This document shows, one piece after another, positions 17,399 to 27,305 of a stretch of DNA of 64,000 nt (position 1 is the first letter of the stretch; the number at the start of each line of letters is the position of its first letter). The stretch covers positions 1 to 64,000 of the forward strand of contig ONEF01000013.1 of NCBI GenBank assembly GCA_900316795.1. The letters run 5' to 3'. A program made the translations under genes and the position numbers. Under the pieces are notes generated by a model. The model was not told where the DNA came from. It ran no database searches and saw only the letters and a program-made list of their open reading frames with translations. The stretch comes from an uncultured Bacteroidales bacterium (GTDB taxonomy: Bacteria; Bacteroidota; Bacteroidia; Bacteroidales; UBA932).

Positions 17399-19223
17399 GC
17401 CAATGACCAAATACAGCTTTGTGGCTTTCCACAAAGATACCCCTGCCTTCCTGAGAATGTTGCAGGAGCTTGGAGTCATGGACATCACAAGATCCAGAAA
17501 ACCTGCCGCTTCAGACTCCAGACAGCTGTTTGATGAAATTGCATCCTACAAGTCTGTACTGAAGGAGCTTCAGAAGACCCAAAAGGAAGCAGTTTCTTCC
17601 AAGGCAGAATTGCCTGAAACCAGGAACCTGACTCCTGCGAAAACAAAGGAAGAGGTATTCTCCCTTTCTTCTGCGATAAAGACTCTCAATGCAGAACTTT
17701 CCCAGTTGCGTCTGGATTATGCAGAAGCTTTGCCGTGGGGCGCATTTGAGGAAAATGCTGTGGAAAGAATAAAGGCACTCGGCCTTACTCCTTGCTTTGT
17801 ATGCCTCCCTACAAAAAAGTACAACGATTCCCTCAAGGAAAAATACGCCCTGGAAGTTGTTTCCCAGACTCCTGAAAAGACCTATCTTGTGATTCTCCTG
17901 CCTAAGGGTGAGAGACTTAAAGGCAAAGTAACGACTGTTGATCCGCCAAAGGTATCGGCGGAAAAGATTGCTCTTTCAATCTCAGGTAAAGAAAAGGAGC
18001 TTGAGAAAAAACAGTCTGAACTTCTGAGCCTGACTGGTTCTATAGATTCAGTTTCATCTGAAATAGAGAGACTTACATCAGAAGCTGATCTGCTTCTTGC
18101 AGGAGAAAGCGCCGGAAAGGCTGCTGAGGACACCATAGAAGTTTTCACCGGATTCGCACCGGAGGAATGCCGGAAGGAGGTATGTGCCGCTTTGGACAAC
18201 GCTGAAGGCGTCTATTACATCGCTGAAAAAGCAAAGGCTGAGGACAATCCCCCTATCGCACTCAAGAACAACTGGTTCACGCGGATGTTCTCTGTTCTCA
18301 CCGATATGTACGGCAGGCCGGCTTACAACGAATTTGACCCTACTCCGTATATTTCCGTGTTCTTCCTTTTGTTCTTTGCGATGTGCATGGGAGATGCCGG
18401 ATACGGTATCCTTCTTATAATCATATCTTTCCTTCTCAAGAAAGCCAAAGGAGCTGCAAAGTTCGCCCCTCTGGTCCTGACTTTGGGAATCGCCACGGTC
18501 ATCGTCGGTTTCCTTCTCCACACCTTCTTCGGAATAGACATTTCCCAGGTTTCCTGGATACCTGAAGGTGCAAAGAAGTTCATGATAACCGGAAAGATAG
18601 CCGGATATGACGCACAGATGGTTCTGTCACTTGCAATAGGAGTTGTCCATATCTGCATCGCGATGACAGTAAAGGCCGTATATGCCGTCAAGAAGAACGG
18701 TTTTGCCAACTCGCTCGGCACCATCGGCTGGACCTTGCTGATTGTTGGAGGAGTGATCGTAGGCGCCATCGCACTTGGAGCAAACCTTGAAAAATCTCTT
18801 GTCAAGACGATTGTGATTGTGCTTGGAATAGTTTCAGCCATAGGCATTTTCCTTCTCAACGACATTCACCGCAACCCTCTCAAGAACATCGGCAGCGGAC
18901 TGTGGGAAACATACAACACAGTTACCGGGCTGCTCGGCGATGTGCTCAGCTATATAAGGCTCTATGCCCTCGGGCTTGCCGGAGGTATGTTGGGAGCTGC
19001 ATTCAACCAGCTTGGAGGAATGCTTCTTCCGGAAGACGGAGGATTCAGCGTGATGTGGATATTCTTCATTTTGATTGTAGTGTTCGGCCATGTGCTGAAC
19101 CTTGCCATGTGCTGCCTCGGGGCTTTTGTCCATCCGCTAAGGCTCAACTTCCTCGAGTTCTTCAAGAACAGCGGTTACGAGGGCAGCGGCAAAACATACA
19201 AACCGTTGACAACAAATAAATAG
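17391..19223 (+). CDS. atpI: V/A-type ATPase subunit I (a subunit)
   Basis: A 610-residue two-part protein. Residues 1-300 form the cytoplasmic arm with coiled coil that binds the peripheral stalks; the remainder is a membrane domain with about seven helices, beginning YISVFFLLFFAMCMGDAGYG. The helix with DVLSYIRLYALGLAGGMLG carries the conserved Arg (in SYIRLYALG) that faces the ring carboxylate and drives ion exchange. It overlaps atpD by 8 bases. Confidence 0.94.
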   Translation: MIKPMTKYSFVAFHKDTPAFLRMLQELGVMDITRSRKPAASDSRQLFDEIASYKSVLKELQKTQKEAVSSKAELPETRNLTPAKTKEEVFSLSSAIKTLNAELSQLRLDYAEALPWGAFEENAVERIKALGLTPCFVCLPTKKYNDSLKEKYALEVVSQTPEKTYLVILLPKGERLKGKVTTVDPPKVSAEKIALSISGKEKELEKKQSELLSLTGSIDSVSSEIERLTSEADLLLAGESAGKAAEDTIEVFTGFAPEECRKEVCAALDNAEGVYYIAEKAKAEDNPPIALKNNWFTRMFSVLTDMYGRPAYNEFDPTPYISVFFLLFFAMCMGDAGYGILLIIISFLLKKAKGAAKFAPLVLTLGIATVIVGFLLHTFFGIDISQVSWIPEGAKKFMITGKIAGYDAQMVLSLAIGVVHICIAMTVKAVYAVKKNGFANSLGTIGWTLLIVGGVIVGAIALGANLEKSLVKTIVIVLGIVSAIGIFLLNDIHRNPLKNIGSGLWETYNTVTGLLGDVLSYIRLYALGLAGGMLGAAFNQLGGMLLPEDGGFSVMWIFFILIVVFGHVLNLAMCCLGAFVHPLRLNFLEFFKNSGYEGSGKTYKPLTTNK

Positions 19224-19232
19224 TAACATTAA

Positions 19233-19667
<435 letters not shown>

Positions 19668-19668
19668 A

Positions 19669-21060
19669 ATGACGCTGATCAAATCTATTTCCGGAATTAG
19701 GGGAACAATTGGAGGAGCCATCGGCGATGCCCTGACTCCTCTGGATATCGTAAAGTTCGCTTCTGCTTATTGTACCTGGCTCAAAGCCAAATATCCCGGC
19801 AGGAAGTGCAAAGTTGTTGTAGGAAGGGACGCACGCCTTAGCGGAACGATGGTACGCAATACTGTTTGCGGAGCCCTTCTTTCCTGCGGTGTGGATGTAG
19901 TAGATGCCGGATATGCTTCTACGCCTACTACCGAGATGGCTGTAATTCTCGAAAAAGCAGACGGTGGTATAATTCTCACGGCTTCTCACAATCCAAAACA
20001 TTGGAACGCTCTTAAACTCTTGAATGAGAAAGGAGAATTCCTCACCGCTGAAGACGGGGCCAAGATGCTTGACTATGCCGCCAAGGAAGAATTTGAGTTC
20101 GTTGATGTGGATTCACTTGGCAAAATCTGCGAGAAGGATTTCACGATCTCTCACATTGAAGCCGTGCTGAATGATTCTCTCGTAGATGCGGAAGCCATCA
20201 GAAACGCACGTTTCAAGGTTGTGCTGGACGCCATCAACTCCGTTGGCGGACCTACCATGCCGATTCTTCTGGAAAAGCTTGGAGTTGAGTGCATAAAGCT
20301 CAACTGCGAGCCTACAGGAGATTTTGCCCACAACCCGGAACCTCTACCGGCCAACCTGACAGACCTCTCCAGGACAGTAGTGGAAAACCACGCTGACCTC
20401 GGAATATCAGTGGATCCAGATGTGGACCGTCTGGCTTTCATTTGTGAGGACGGAACTCCTTTCGGTGAAGAATACACCCTGGTGTCTGTAGCTTCTTACG
20501 TCCTTGAAAAGAATCCCGGCCCGACCGTTTCCAACCTCTCTTCTACAAGAGCATTGAGGGATGTCACTGAAAATGCAGGCCAGAAGTATTTTCCGGCTGC
20601 GGTGGGTGAAGTCAATGTCACCACAAAGATGCACGAGGTTGGTGCTGTAATTGGCGGAGAAGGAAACGGCGGAGTCATATATCCAGCCCTCCACCACGGG
20701 AGAGACGCTTATATGGGAGTTGCCCTGTTCCTCAGCAATCTCGCCCACAAGAAACTGAAAATGACCGAGCTCCGCGATTCCTATCCTCAGTACTATATTT
20801 CCAAGAACAGGATAGAGGTTTCAGATCCGGCATTAGTTGACAGGATTCTGAAAAATGTCGCCGAGGCATTTGCAGACTTCAGACCTCTCACCATTGACGG
20901 TGTAAAGGTTGATTTTGAAGAAGAACACAGCTGGGCCCAGCTCCGCAAATCCAATACGGAACCTATCATCCGCCTTTACTGTGAGGCTCCAACCAAACAG
21001 CAGGCAGACTACCTGGCATCCAGGATTATAGCCCTTGTCAACAAGGTCACTGAGAATTAG
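19669..21060 (+). CDS. glmM: Phosphohexomutase, phosphoglucosamine mutase type
   Basis: A 463-residue alpha-D-phosphohexomutase. It has the phosphoserine loop TASHNPKHWNALK, a metal loop DPDVDRLAF, sugar-binding GGEGNGGVI, and the C-terminal phosphate-binding RKSNTEPIIRLYCEA. In Bacteroidota this form is usually assigned as GlmM (glucosamine-6-P to glucosamine-1-P for UDP-GlcNAc), although phosphomannomutase activity cannot be excluded by eye. It starts right after atpK and may be co-transcribed with the ATPase. Confidence 0.88.
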   Translation: MTLIKSISGIRGTIGGAIGDALTPLDIVKFASAYCTWLKAKYPGRKCKVVVGRDARLSGTMVRNTVCGALLSCGVDVVDAGYASTPTTEMAVILEKADGGIILTASHNPKHWNALKLLNEKGEFLTAEDGAKMLDYAAKEEFEFVDVDSLGKICEKDFTISHIEAVLNDSLVDAEAIRNARFKVVLDAINSVGGPTMPILLEKLGVECIKLNCEPTGDFAHNPEPLPANLTDLSRTVVENHADLGISVDPDVDRLAFICEDGTPFGEEYTLVSVASYVLEKNPGPTVSNLSSTRALRDVTENAGQKYFPAAVGEVNVTTKMHEVGAVIGGEGNGGVIYPALHHGRDAYMGVALFLSNLAHKKLKMTELRDSYPQYYISKNRIEVSDPALVDRILKNVAEAFADFRPLTIDGVKVDFEEEHSWAQLRKSNTEPIIRLYCEAPTKQQADYLASRIIALVNKVTEN

Positions 21061-21069
21061 CACACTGCA

Positions 21070-22218
21070 ATGTTTTCATTCCGCACCACAGACATATTCA
21101 GGCAGGAAGACATTTCCCTTCACAAAGGCAGGATAATGGTTATCTGCAACCAGTCCGCCTGGAATCCTGAAAACAGGGAGTATGTCTTTGAAGGTTTCTT
21201 CAGAAGAGGAAACCTCTCGTGCGTGATGGTGCCTCCAGGGGACGGACTCAGGGACCATCCCCTTTCAGCGTCAATACCCTTCAACGCCATCAGCAAAAGT
21301 GCCGATGGATATATGCATTTCAGCGAGGATGATTTTGCCGCCACTGATGCCGTTGTAATGGAACTCCAGGATGCGGGGTGCAGGTATTTCGAGACTCCCA
21401 ACCTTGTTTTTGCCCTCTTCTCTTTTCTCTGCGACAGGCAGGCGGACTTTCCCGTCTATCTGATAGACCGCCCGAACCCTGGCGGAAGACAGGTTGAAGG
21501 CACGGCCCTGAGAGCCGGCTACCGTTCACACAGGGGGATTGATGGGATTCCCCACAGGTATGGGATGACAATCGGTGAGCTTGCTTCTTATCTTCACGGG
21601 AAGATGAACGCCAAGTTTCCCCTGCATATAATCTCATGCAAGGCCTCTCCTGTAGGAAAACTTGTAATGAGCTGGACGGTACCTCTTTCCGGAGATTTCG
21701 GGAACTTTTTCACCCACGCCTTCTACAGCGGTCAGTTCCTTTGGAAAGGTACCAACATAACTCCCGGAGAAGGAACCGTGCGTCCCTATGAACTGTTCGG
21801 TGCTCCTTTCATGGAGGGCGTAAGGCTTGATGAGCATCCTCTGTTCCAGGATGATGGAGTGTTCGCACGCTGGGCTTCCTTCACTCCTATGGGAGGAAGG
21901 TACAACAGGGAGATTTGTTTTGGCTACCAGCTCCTTCTCACTCCCGAGAGCCAGTATAATTCTCTGGCACATTCCTTGCGTCTTATCCGGTGTGCAAAAG
22001 ATACCATCCCGGCTTTCCGTTTCCTGGATAAAGAGCCAGAAAGGGAGAAGAGTCTGATAGAGATGCTTGTCGGAGACAAGGATCTTCTGGATTTCATAGA
22101 AGGGAACATCAGCTGGGAAGAAACCAGAGAGCACATAAAAGTTGAAGAACAGAAGTGGATCAAGAAAACCAGGAAGGATCTCCTGTATGAAGACGAGCCT
22201 CTGTTCAGAATTAAATAG
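21070..22218 (+). CDS. NamZ-family (DUF1343) protein, no signal peptide
   Basis: A 382-residue DUF1343 protein. Diagnostic blocks are MVICNQSAW, VVMELQDAGCRYFE, YLIDRPNPGGRQVEGTAL, the HRYGMTIGELASYL motif, and a C-terminal TLIRCAKD-like helical region. Characterised DUF1343 members (NamZ) are exo-beta-N-acetylmuramidases that release MurNAc from peptidoglycan fragments. Unlike the secreted members, this one starts MFSFRTTDIFRQ with no hydrophobic leader, so a cytoplasmic place or a truncated start is possible. It fits the amino-sugar recycling genes at the right end of the window, although unlinked. MurNAc specificity is inferred. Confidence 0.82.
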   Translation: MFSFRTTDIFRQEDISLHKGRIMVICNQSAWNPENREYVFEGFFRRGNLSCVMVPPGDGLRDHPLSASIPFNAISKSADGYMHFSEDDFAATDAVVMELQDAGCRYFETPNLVFALFSFLCDRQADFPVYLIDRPNPGGRQVEGTALRAGYRSHRGIDGIPHRYGMTIGELASYLHGKMNAKFPLHIISCKASPVGKLVMSWTVPLSGDFGNFFTHAFYSGQFLWKGTNITPGEGTVRPYELFGAPFMEGVRLDEHPLFQDDGVFARWASFTPMGGRYNREICFGYQLLLTPESQYNSLAHSLRLIRCAKDTIPAFRFLDKEPEREKSLIEMLVGDKDLLDFIEGNISWEETREHIKVEEQKWIKKTRKDLLYEDEPLFRIK

Positions 22219-22239
22219 AAACACATTAAACGCTATATC

Positions 22240-23043
22240 ATGAATCCAATTTTGCAAGAGAAGAGATTCTCCCCTACCGGAGAACAGGTGATTATCCAGG
22301 ACGGTGAATGTATGACCGTCAAAGGAGCCATTGTCAAGACAGCGTTGCTGCTGGTTCTGCTTTTGGTTGCCGCAGCCTTCTCCTGGACCGTAACCTACAA
22401 TTCCATCAACCCTTCCACTCCGTTCTATTATCTGATAGGCGGTGTTATCGGTGGGTTCGTACTTGCCATGATCATAACATTCAAGCCAAGACTTGCTCCA
22501 TATCTTTCTCCTGTTTACGCAGCAGCTGAAGGTCTGGCACTTGGCTGCATTTCTGCAATCTACAACCAGCAGGCCATAGCCCATGCCCAAGCCACCGGCG
22601 CAGTTGCAGACCCTAACGGTATCAGCAACATAATTACCGGAGCCATCCTGCTTACCGTAATAACTGCTTTTGTAATGCTTCTGCTCTACCGCACGGGAAC
22701 TGTGAAGGTGGATAACCGCTTCAACAGGATAATCAAGGTGGCCCTGGTCTCCATCCTGGTGTTTTACCTGATCGGAATAGTGGTTTCACTGTTCGGCGGA
22801 AGCGGCGGCAGATTCTACAACCTGTTCTTTGGCAACAGCATACTTGCCATCGTGATAAATGTCATAATCGTGGCGGTGGCCGCTTTCTCCCTGATGCAGG
22901 ACTTTGACTTGATTGTAAAGGGAAGCGAGATGGGCGCTCCAAAGTATATGGAATGGTACGGAGCATTCGGCCTGATGGTTACTCTGGTATGGCTCTACCT
23001 TGAAATACTGAGACTTCTGTCCAGAATCCAGAGCCGCAACTGA
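22240..23043 (+). CDS. Bax inhibitor-1/YccA family membrane protein
   Basis: A 267-residue protein with about seven membrane segments and the BI-1 (TMBIM) family features: a cytoplasmic N-terminus, PRLAPYLSPVYAAAEGLALGCISAIY, and a C-terminal helix pair around SLMQDFDLIVKGSEMGAPKYMEWYGAFGL. The latter holds the conserved Asp residues that act as the pH/Ca2+ sensor in BsYetJ. In bacteria the family modulates FtsH and Ca2+ leak; the role here is unproven. Inner membrane. Confidence 0.88.
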   Translation: MNPILQEKRFSPTGEQVIIQDGECMTVKGAIVKTALLLVLLLVAAAFSWTVTYNSINPSTPFYYLIGGVIGGFVLAMIITFKPRLAPYLSPVYAAAEGLALGCISAIYNQQAIAHAQATGAVADPNGISNIITGAILLTVITAFVMLLLYRTGTVKVDNRFNRIIKVALVSILVFYLIGIVVSLFGGSGGRFYNLFFGNSILAIVINVIIVAVAAFSLMQDFDLIVKGSEMGAPKYMEWYGAFGLMVTLVWLYLEILRLLSRIQSRN

Positions 23044-23081
23044 CAAAACAAGTGGAAACCAGCTGTTTTTTTGCCATAAAA

Positions 23082-23112
23082 TTTTGCAATACCGGTAAAA
23101 ATCGTATATTTG
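23082..23112 (+). promoter_or_regulatory. Promoter of rpmE2
   Basis: TTTTG at 23082-23086, 18-base spacer, and TATATTTG at 23105-23112, ahead of the L31 start at 23139. Strong consensus match. Confidence 0.8.
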
Positions 23113-23138
23113 CACCCCGAATTTAAAATCATTTGCAA

Positions 23139-23384
23139 ATGAAAAAGTCTATACATCCCGAAACCTACCGACTTGTAGCTTTCAAGGATATGTCCAATGA
23201 AGAGGTATTCATCACAAGAAGTTGTGAGGCTACCAAAGAGACAATTGAAATAGACGGCCAGACCTACCCTTTGGTAAAGGTAGAAATCTCCAGCTCATCC
23301 CACCCGTTCTACACTGGTAAGATGAAGCTCGTAGATACCGCCGGCCGCGTTGACAAGTTCTACAGCCGTTACAAGAAAAAGTAA
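23139..23384 (+). CDS. rpmE2: 50S ribosomal protein L31 type B
   Basis: An 81-residue type B L31, recognisable from [19 protein letters not shown] and the end [20 protein letters not shown]. It lacks the zinc-binding Cys set of type A L31. Only one Cys is visible. Type B copies usually substitute for the zinc form when zinc is scarce, but in Bacteroidota this is often the only L31. The ATG at 23139 is preferred over a TTG two codons upstream. Monocistronic, with its own promoter and terminator. Confidence 0.95.
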   Translation: MKKSIHPETYRLVAFKDMSNEEVFITRSCEATKETIEIDGQTYPLVKVEISSSSHPFYTGKMKLVDTAGRVDKFYSRYKKK

Positions 23385-23404
23385 GACTGCAAAAAAAGGT
23401 TGAA

Positions 23405-23441
23405 AAGAGAGATACTCGAGACGAGTGTCTCTCTTTTTTTT
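23405..23441 (+). terminator. Terminator after rpmE2
   Basis: A 12-pair stem (23407-23418 with 23422-23433, one G-U pair) with a three-base loop and a long T tract. It insulates L31 from the restriction-modification gene. Confidence 0.92.
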
Positions 23442-23473
23442 TATTTCACCCCACGATTTCTATAGAATTTATG

Positions 23474-23481
23474 TAAATTTG
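23474..23481 (+). promoter_or_regulatory. -7 element of the restriction-modification gene
   Basis: TAAATTTG lies 27 bases upstream of the ATG at 23508. No convincing -33 box is seen at the usual spacing, so expression may be weak. Confidence 0.6.
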
Positions 23482-23507
23482 GGATGTAATGAAAGAATTG
23501 TGCAGAA

Positions 23508-26507
23508 ATGAGTAAGACAACAAAAAAGCAAGCCGTTAGAGCTTTTATAAAGCAATGGCACAGTAAAGGGTATGAGAAGGGTGAATCGCAGAGTTTCTGG
23601 CACTCCTTGCTTCATAATGTCTTGGATGTTGAAGATCCCACGCAAATTATAGAATTTGAAATTCCGGTAAAGACTCTCACCAAGGAAAAAGGTTCTGATT
23701 TCATTGATGCCTACATACACTCGACAAAAGTTCTTATCGAGCAAAAAAGTTCCAGCAAGAGTCTCAGCGATAAAATTAAACAAAGTGATGGAAGCATCCT
23801 CTCTCCATATCAGCAAGCACGCCGTTATGCAGAAGGGCTCCCACTTTCTTTGAAACCACGATGGATTGTTTGCTGCAACTTTACAACATTTGAGATTCAC
23901 GATATGGAACATCCAAATGATGAACCTCAAATAATTGAACTAAAAGATCTTGAGAAAGATTACTATCGTCTTGATTTTCTCGTAAAGACAGATAATCTTC
24001 ATTTGAAGAAAGAAGAAGTCATTTCTCTCCAGGCTGGCGAAATTGTCGGAGCATTGTATAACAAGCTCTTGGAACAGTATAAGAACCCGGAAAACCCTGA
24101 ATCTCAAAAAAGTCTCAATAAGCTCTGTGTGAGACTGGTATTCTGTCTCTATGCCGAGGACGCAGCCATTTTCGGTGCAAAGAATATGTTCCACGACTAT
24201 TTGTCAAGATTTGAAGCTGCTGAATTTAGGGGAAAACTCATTAAACTTTTTAGAATACTGGATACCAAACCTGAACACAGAGATCCCTACGAAGATGAAC
24301 AGCTTCTGGCTTTCCCGTATGTAAACGGCGGTATGTTTTCAGGTGATATTGAAATCCCGCGTATTACAGATGAAATCAGGGCCCTTATTCTGCAAAGAGC
24401 AAGCGATGATTTTGACTGGAGCCTAATCTCACCTACTTTATTCGGAGCTGTTTTCGAGAGCACCTTGAATCCAGAAACAAGACATGCCGGTGGAATGCAC
24501 TATACTTCCATCGAGAATATCCACAAGGTGATTGATCCCCTTTTCTTAACTGATCTGAAAGAAGAGCTCAGTCAAATCAAAGCCATTAAGGAAGTAAAAA
24601 ACAGAAAGCAAAAAGCCATGGGCTTTCAGGATAAAATTTCTCATCTTAGATTTCTTGATCCTGCATGCGGAAGCGGTAACTTTCTGACAGAATCTTACAC
24701 TAGTCTCAGGCGGTTGGAAAATGAGGCAATCAAAATCATCTATGGTAAAGACCGAATTATAGGAGACCTGGTAAACCCTATTAAAGTTTCAATCAATCAG
24801 TTCTATGGCATAGAAATAAACGATTTCGCATGCTCGGTGGCTCAAACAGCACTTTGGATAGCCGAGAGCCAGATGCTTCAAGAAACTGAAGAAATTGTGG
24901 GCTTCAATATTGATCCACTTCCATTAAAGGCTTATACGAACATAAAAGAAGGCAATGCCCTAAGACTCAGCTGGACAGAGTGGGAGATACCAGAAAGTAA
25001 TCCCTCTATCTATGCTAACCACGCAAACATATATCCGACTTTTGACAAAGAAAAGGGCTGGCTTTCTGAACCTGAAACTCAGGCACAATACAACACTGTT
25101 GATGTCTATAGCAGCCATATAGAAATCCGCCAGAAACCTGAACCTAAGACATATCATGTAGATTTCGACTACATAATGGGTAACCCGCCGTTTATAGGTG
25201 CCAGAATTATGTCTTCAGAACAAAAAGAAGATCTCTTTTCCATCTTTGGCAAAAACTGGAAGAATACTGGCAACTTGGATTATGTGACAGGATGGTACAA
25301 GAAAGCCTCTGATTTAATGAGGTCTAACTCAAACTTTATCACAAGAACTGCACTTGTTTCCACCAACTCAATTACTCAGGGAGAACAGGTTGCCAATCTG
25401 TGGAAACCTCTAATGGAAAATGGAATCCATATAGATTTTGCCTGGAGAACTTTCATTTGGGATAGTGAAGCCACAGAAAAAGCTCATGTTCATTGCGTTA
25501 TTATAGGCTTTTCTTTTGCTGAAAACATCAAGCCAAAACTAATTTTCAATACTCTTGCCCCTGAAAGGCGCAAGACAGCTTTAAAATCAGATACACAGTC
25601 AGTGTCCGAAAAGAAGATATGTAGCAACATAAACGGATATCTCGTTGATGGGGATAATATATTTGTAGAGCATAGTGTAAAGCCCATCTCCATTGTGCCT
25701 CCACTTTTAACAGGAAGCCAAAGGATAGATGATAACAATTATGTATTTTCTGATGAAGAAAAAGATGCTTTTATCAATAAAGAACCAAAGAGCGAAAAGT
25801 ATTTCAGAAGATGGTATGGTGCAGATGAGTTTATAAATAGCCGGCCTCGCTGGTGTCTATATCTCGGGAAATGTACTCCAGCGGAACTGAAACACCTTCC
25901 TCTTTGTCTGGAGCGAGTCAGGAAAGTCAAAGAATTCAGATTGGCTAGTAATAGAGTACAGACACTTAGAGCAGCGGACACCCCACATAAGTTTGGTCTT
26001 GAAGTAATCCCAGAATCATTCTTTATGATTATACCAGTTGTTTCTTCGGAAAGGCGCAGATATATACCAATGGGCTTTATGTCACCTGATAATTTATGTA
26101 GTAATCAGGTTAATTTGATACCGGACGCTCAGTTATATCATTTTGGCATACTTACATCCTTTGTTCATATGGCATGGATGAGAATTGTAGCTGGAAGATT
26201 GGAAATGAGATACCGCTATTCTAAAGATATAGTGTATAATAATTTTCCTTGGCCTGAGCCAACTGATACTCAAAAGGAACGAATTGAAAGAACAGCTCAG
26301 GGAATACTTGATGCCAGAGCTCATTATCCTGACAGCAGCCTGGCAGATTTGTATGACGATACAACTATGCCTATAGAACTCCGCAAGGCGCATCGCGATA
26401 ATGACAATGCGGTATTGGAGGCATACGGACTTCCAAAGAACAGCACTGAGAACGAGATTGTTTCTCACTTGTTCTCTTTATATGAGAAACTTACATCTAA
26501 GCAATAA
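23508..26507 (+). CDS. MmeI-like type IIG/IIL restriction endonuclease-methyltransferase
   Basis: A single 999-residue polypeptide combining nuclease, adenine methyltransferase and target recognition. The N-terminal nuclease shows Asp67 (FIDAYI) and Glu78-x-Lys80 (LIEQKSS), a D-EXK site close to MmeI spacing. A helical connector leads to the methyltransferase with motif I DPACGSGN at 384-391 and motif IV NPPF at 559-562. The target recognition region follows, and the C-terminus has the family hallmark YSKDIVYNNFPWP. Such enzymes cut at a fixed distance from an asymmetric site and protect the host by hemimethylation. All catalytic residues look intact. The gene is more AT-rich than both neighbours and stands alone between L31 and TIGR02757, consistent with horizontal gain. 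The recognition site is not predictable here. Confidence 0.9.
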   Translation: MSKTTKKQAVRAFIKQWHSKGYEKGESQSFWHSLLHNVLDVEDPTQIIEFEIPVKTLTKEKGSDFIDAYIHSTKVLIEQKSSSKSLSDKIKQSDGSILSPYQQARRYAEGLPLSLKPRWIVCCNFTTFEIHDMEHPNDEPQIIELKDLEKDYYRLDFLVKTDNLHLKKEEVISLQAGEIVGALYNKLLEQYKNPENPESQKSLNKLCVRLVFCLYAEDAAIFGAKNMFHDYLSRFEAAEFRGKLIKLFRILDTKPEHRDPYEDEQLLAFPYVNGGMFSGDIEIPRITDEIRALILQRASDDFDWSLISPTLFGAVFESTLNPETRHAGGMHYTSIENIHKVIDPLFLTDLKEELSQIKAIKEVKNRKQKAMGFQDKISHLRFLDPACGSGNFLTESYTSLRRLENEAIKIIYGKDRIIGDLVNPIKVSINQFYGIEINDFACSVAQTALWIAESQMLQETEEIVGFNIDPLPLKAYTNIKEGNALRLSWTEWEIPESNPSIYANHANIYPTFDKEKGWLSEPETQAQYNTVDVYSSHIEIRQKPEPKTYHVDFDYIMGNPPFIGARIMSSEQKEDLFSIFGKNWKNTGNLDYVTGWYKKASDLMRSNSNFITRTALVSTNSITQGEQVANLWKPLMENGIHIDFAWRTFIWDSEATEKAHVHCVIIGFSFAENIKPKLIFNTLAPERRKTALKSDTQSVSEKKICSNINGYLVDGDNIFVEHSVKPISIVPPLLTGSQRIDDNNYVFSDEEKDAFINKEPKSEKYFRRWYGADEFINSRPRWCLYLGKCTPAELKHLPLCLERVRKVKEFRLASNRVQTLRAADTPHKFGLEVIPESFFMIIPVVSSERRRYIPMGFMSPDNLCSNQVNLIPDAQLYHFGILTSFVHMAWMRIVAGRLEMRYRYSKDIVYNNFPWPEPTDTQKERIERTAQGILDARAHYPDSSLADLYDDTTMPIELRKAHRDNDNAVLEAYGLPKNSTENEIVSHLFSLYEKLTSKQ

Positions 26508-26531
26508 TACAGAAATTTGTAATTTTTTTTA

Positions 26532-27296
26532 ATGGATAACCGGGATAACATAATCGCCAACATCAGGAAAATCGCAATTGAATATGATAACAGGGAGTTG
26601 TTCGTGGAGGACCCGATTGCTTTCCCGAGACATTTCTTCTGTCTGGTCAAGGGAGAAGATTCCAATGACGGTTATCCGGTTGCCGAGAATTACCCATATT
26701 CCATTAAGGATGTGGAAATTGCAGCGGTTATAGCGGCCCATCTGGCCTGGGGCAGAAGGAATATGATTGTGCGGGATATCGGAAGGGCAATGGACGAAAT
26801 GCAGTGGAAGCCCCTAGAGTATGTGATGAGGGGAAAGTACCGCAACGGGCCGGAAAGCCTTCACAGAACTGTCAGATGGAGCGAATTTGCGATGATTTGC
26901 GCAAACCTGAAGGAGTTCTACACACATAACGATAGTCTTGAGTGTCTTTCTCCGCAGCAGATGAGAGTGCAGATATTTGGGCAGAAAGAGGACAAGAACT
27001 GCGCAAACAAGAAGATACACATGCTAAGGCGGTGGATGGTAAGGAATGACGGCATCGTGGATCTGGGAGTATGGAAGAGCATCAGTCCAAAGGACCTGAT
27101 CATCCCACTGGATGTGCACGTGCATCAGACGGCATTGGCGCTTGGAATTACAGAAAGGAACGCTACTGATATCAAGACCGCGCTTCAAATTACCGAGTTT
27201 CTGAAGGAATGCTTCCCGGAAGACCCATGCCTTGGCGATTTCGCGCTGTTTGCCTACCCTGTCGCCGAACAGAACAAGAACAAGAAAACAAAATAG
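26532..27296 (+). CDS. TIGR02757 (DUF2400) family protein
   Basis: A 254-residue soluble protein of the TIGR02757 family. Landmarks are FCLVKGEDSNDGYPVAEN near the start, the block IAAHLAWGRRNMIVRDI, LRRWMVRNDGIVDLGVWKSI and the C-terminal DPCLGDFALF. The HhH-like PLDVHVHQTALALGI segment resembles DNA-glycosylase-fold proteins, but no activity is established. It begins 25 bases after the restriction gene stop and was probably adjacent to rpmE2 before that gene arrived. Confidence 0.85.
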   Translation: MDNRDNIIANIRKIAIEYDNRELFVEDPIAFPRHFFCLVKGEDSNDGYPVAENYPYSIKDVEIAAVIAAHLAWGRRNMIVRDIGRAMDEMQWKPLEYVMRGKYRNGPESLHRTVRWSEFAMICANLKEFYTHNDSLECLSPQQMRVQIFGQKEDKNCANKKIHMLRRWMVRNDGIVDLGVWKSISPKDLIIPLDVHVHQTALALGITERNATDIKTALQITEFLKECFPEDPCLGDFALFAYPVAEQNKNKKTK

Positions 27297-27305
27297 AATC
27301 GCGAT

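Noticed and set aside
21634-22590. A 318-codon minus-strand frame over the NamZ-like and BI-1 genes
   Set aside because: Overlaps two well-supported plus-strand genes and shows no motif of its own.
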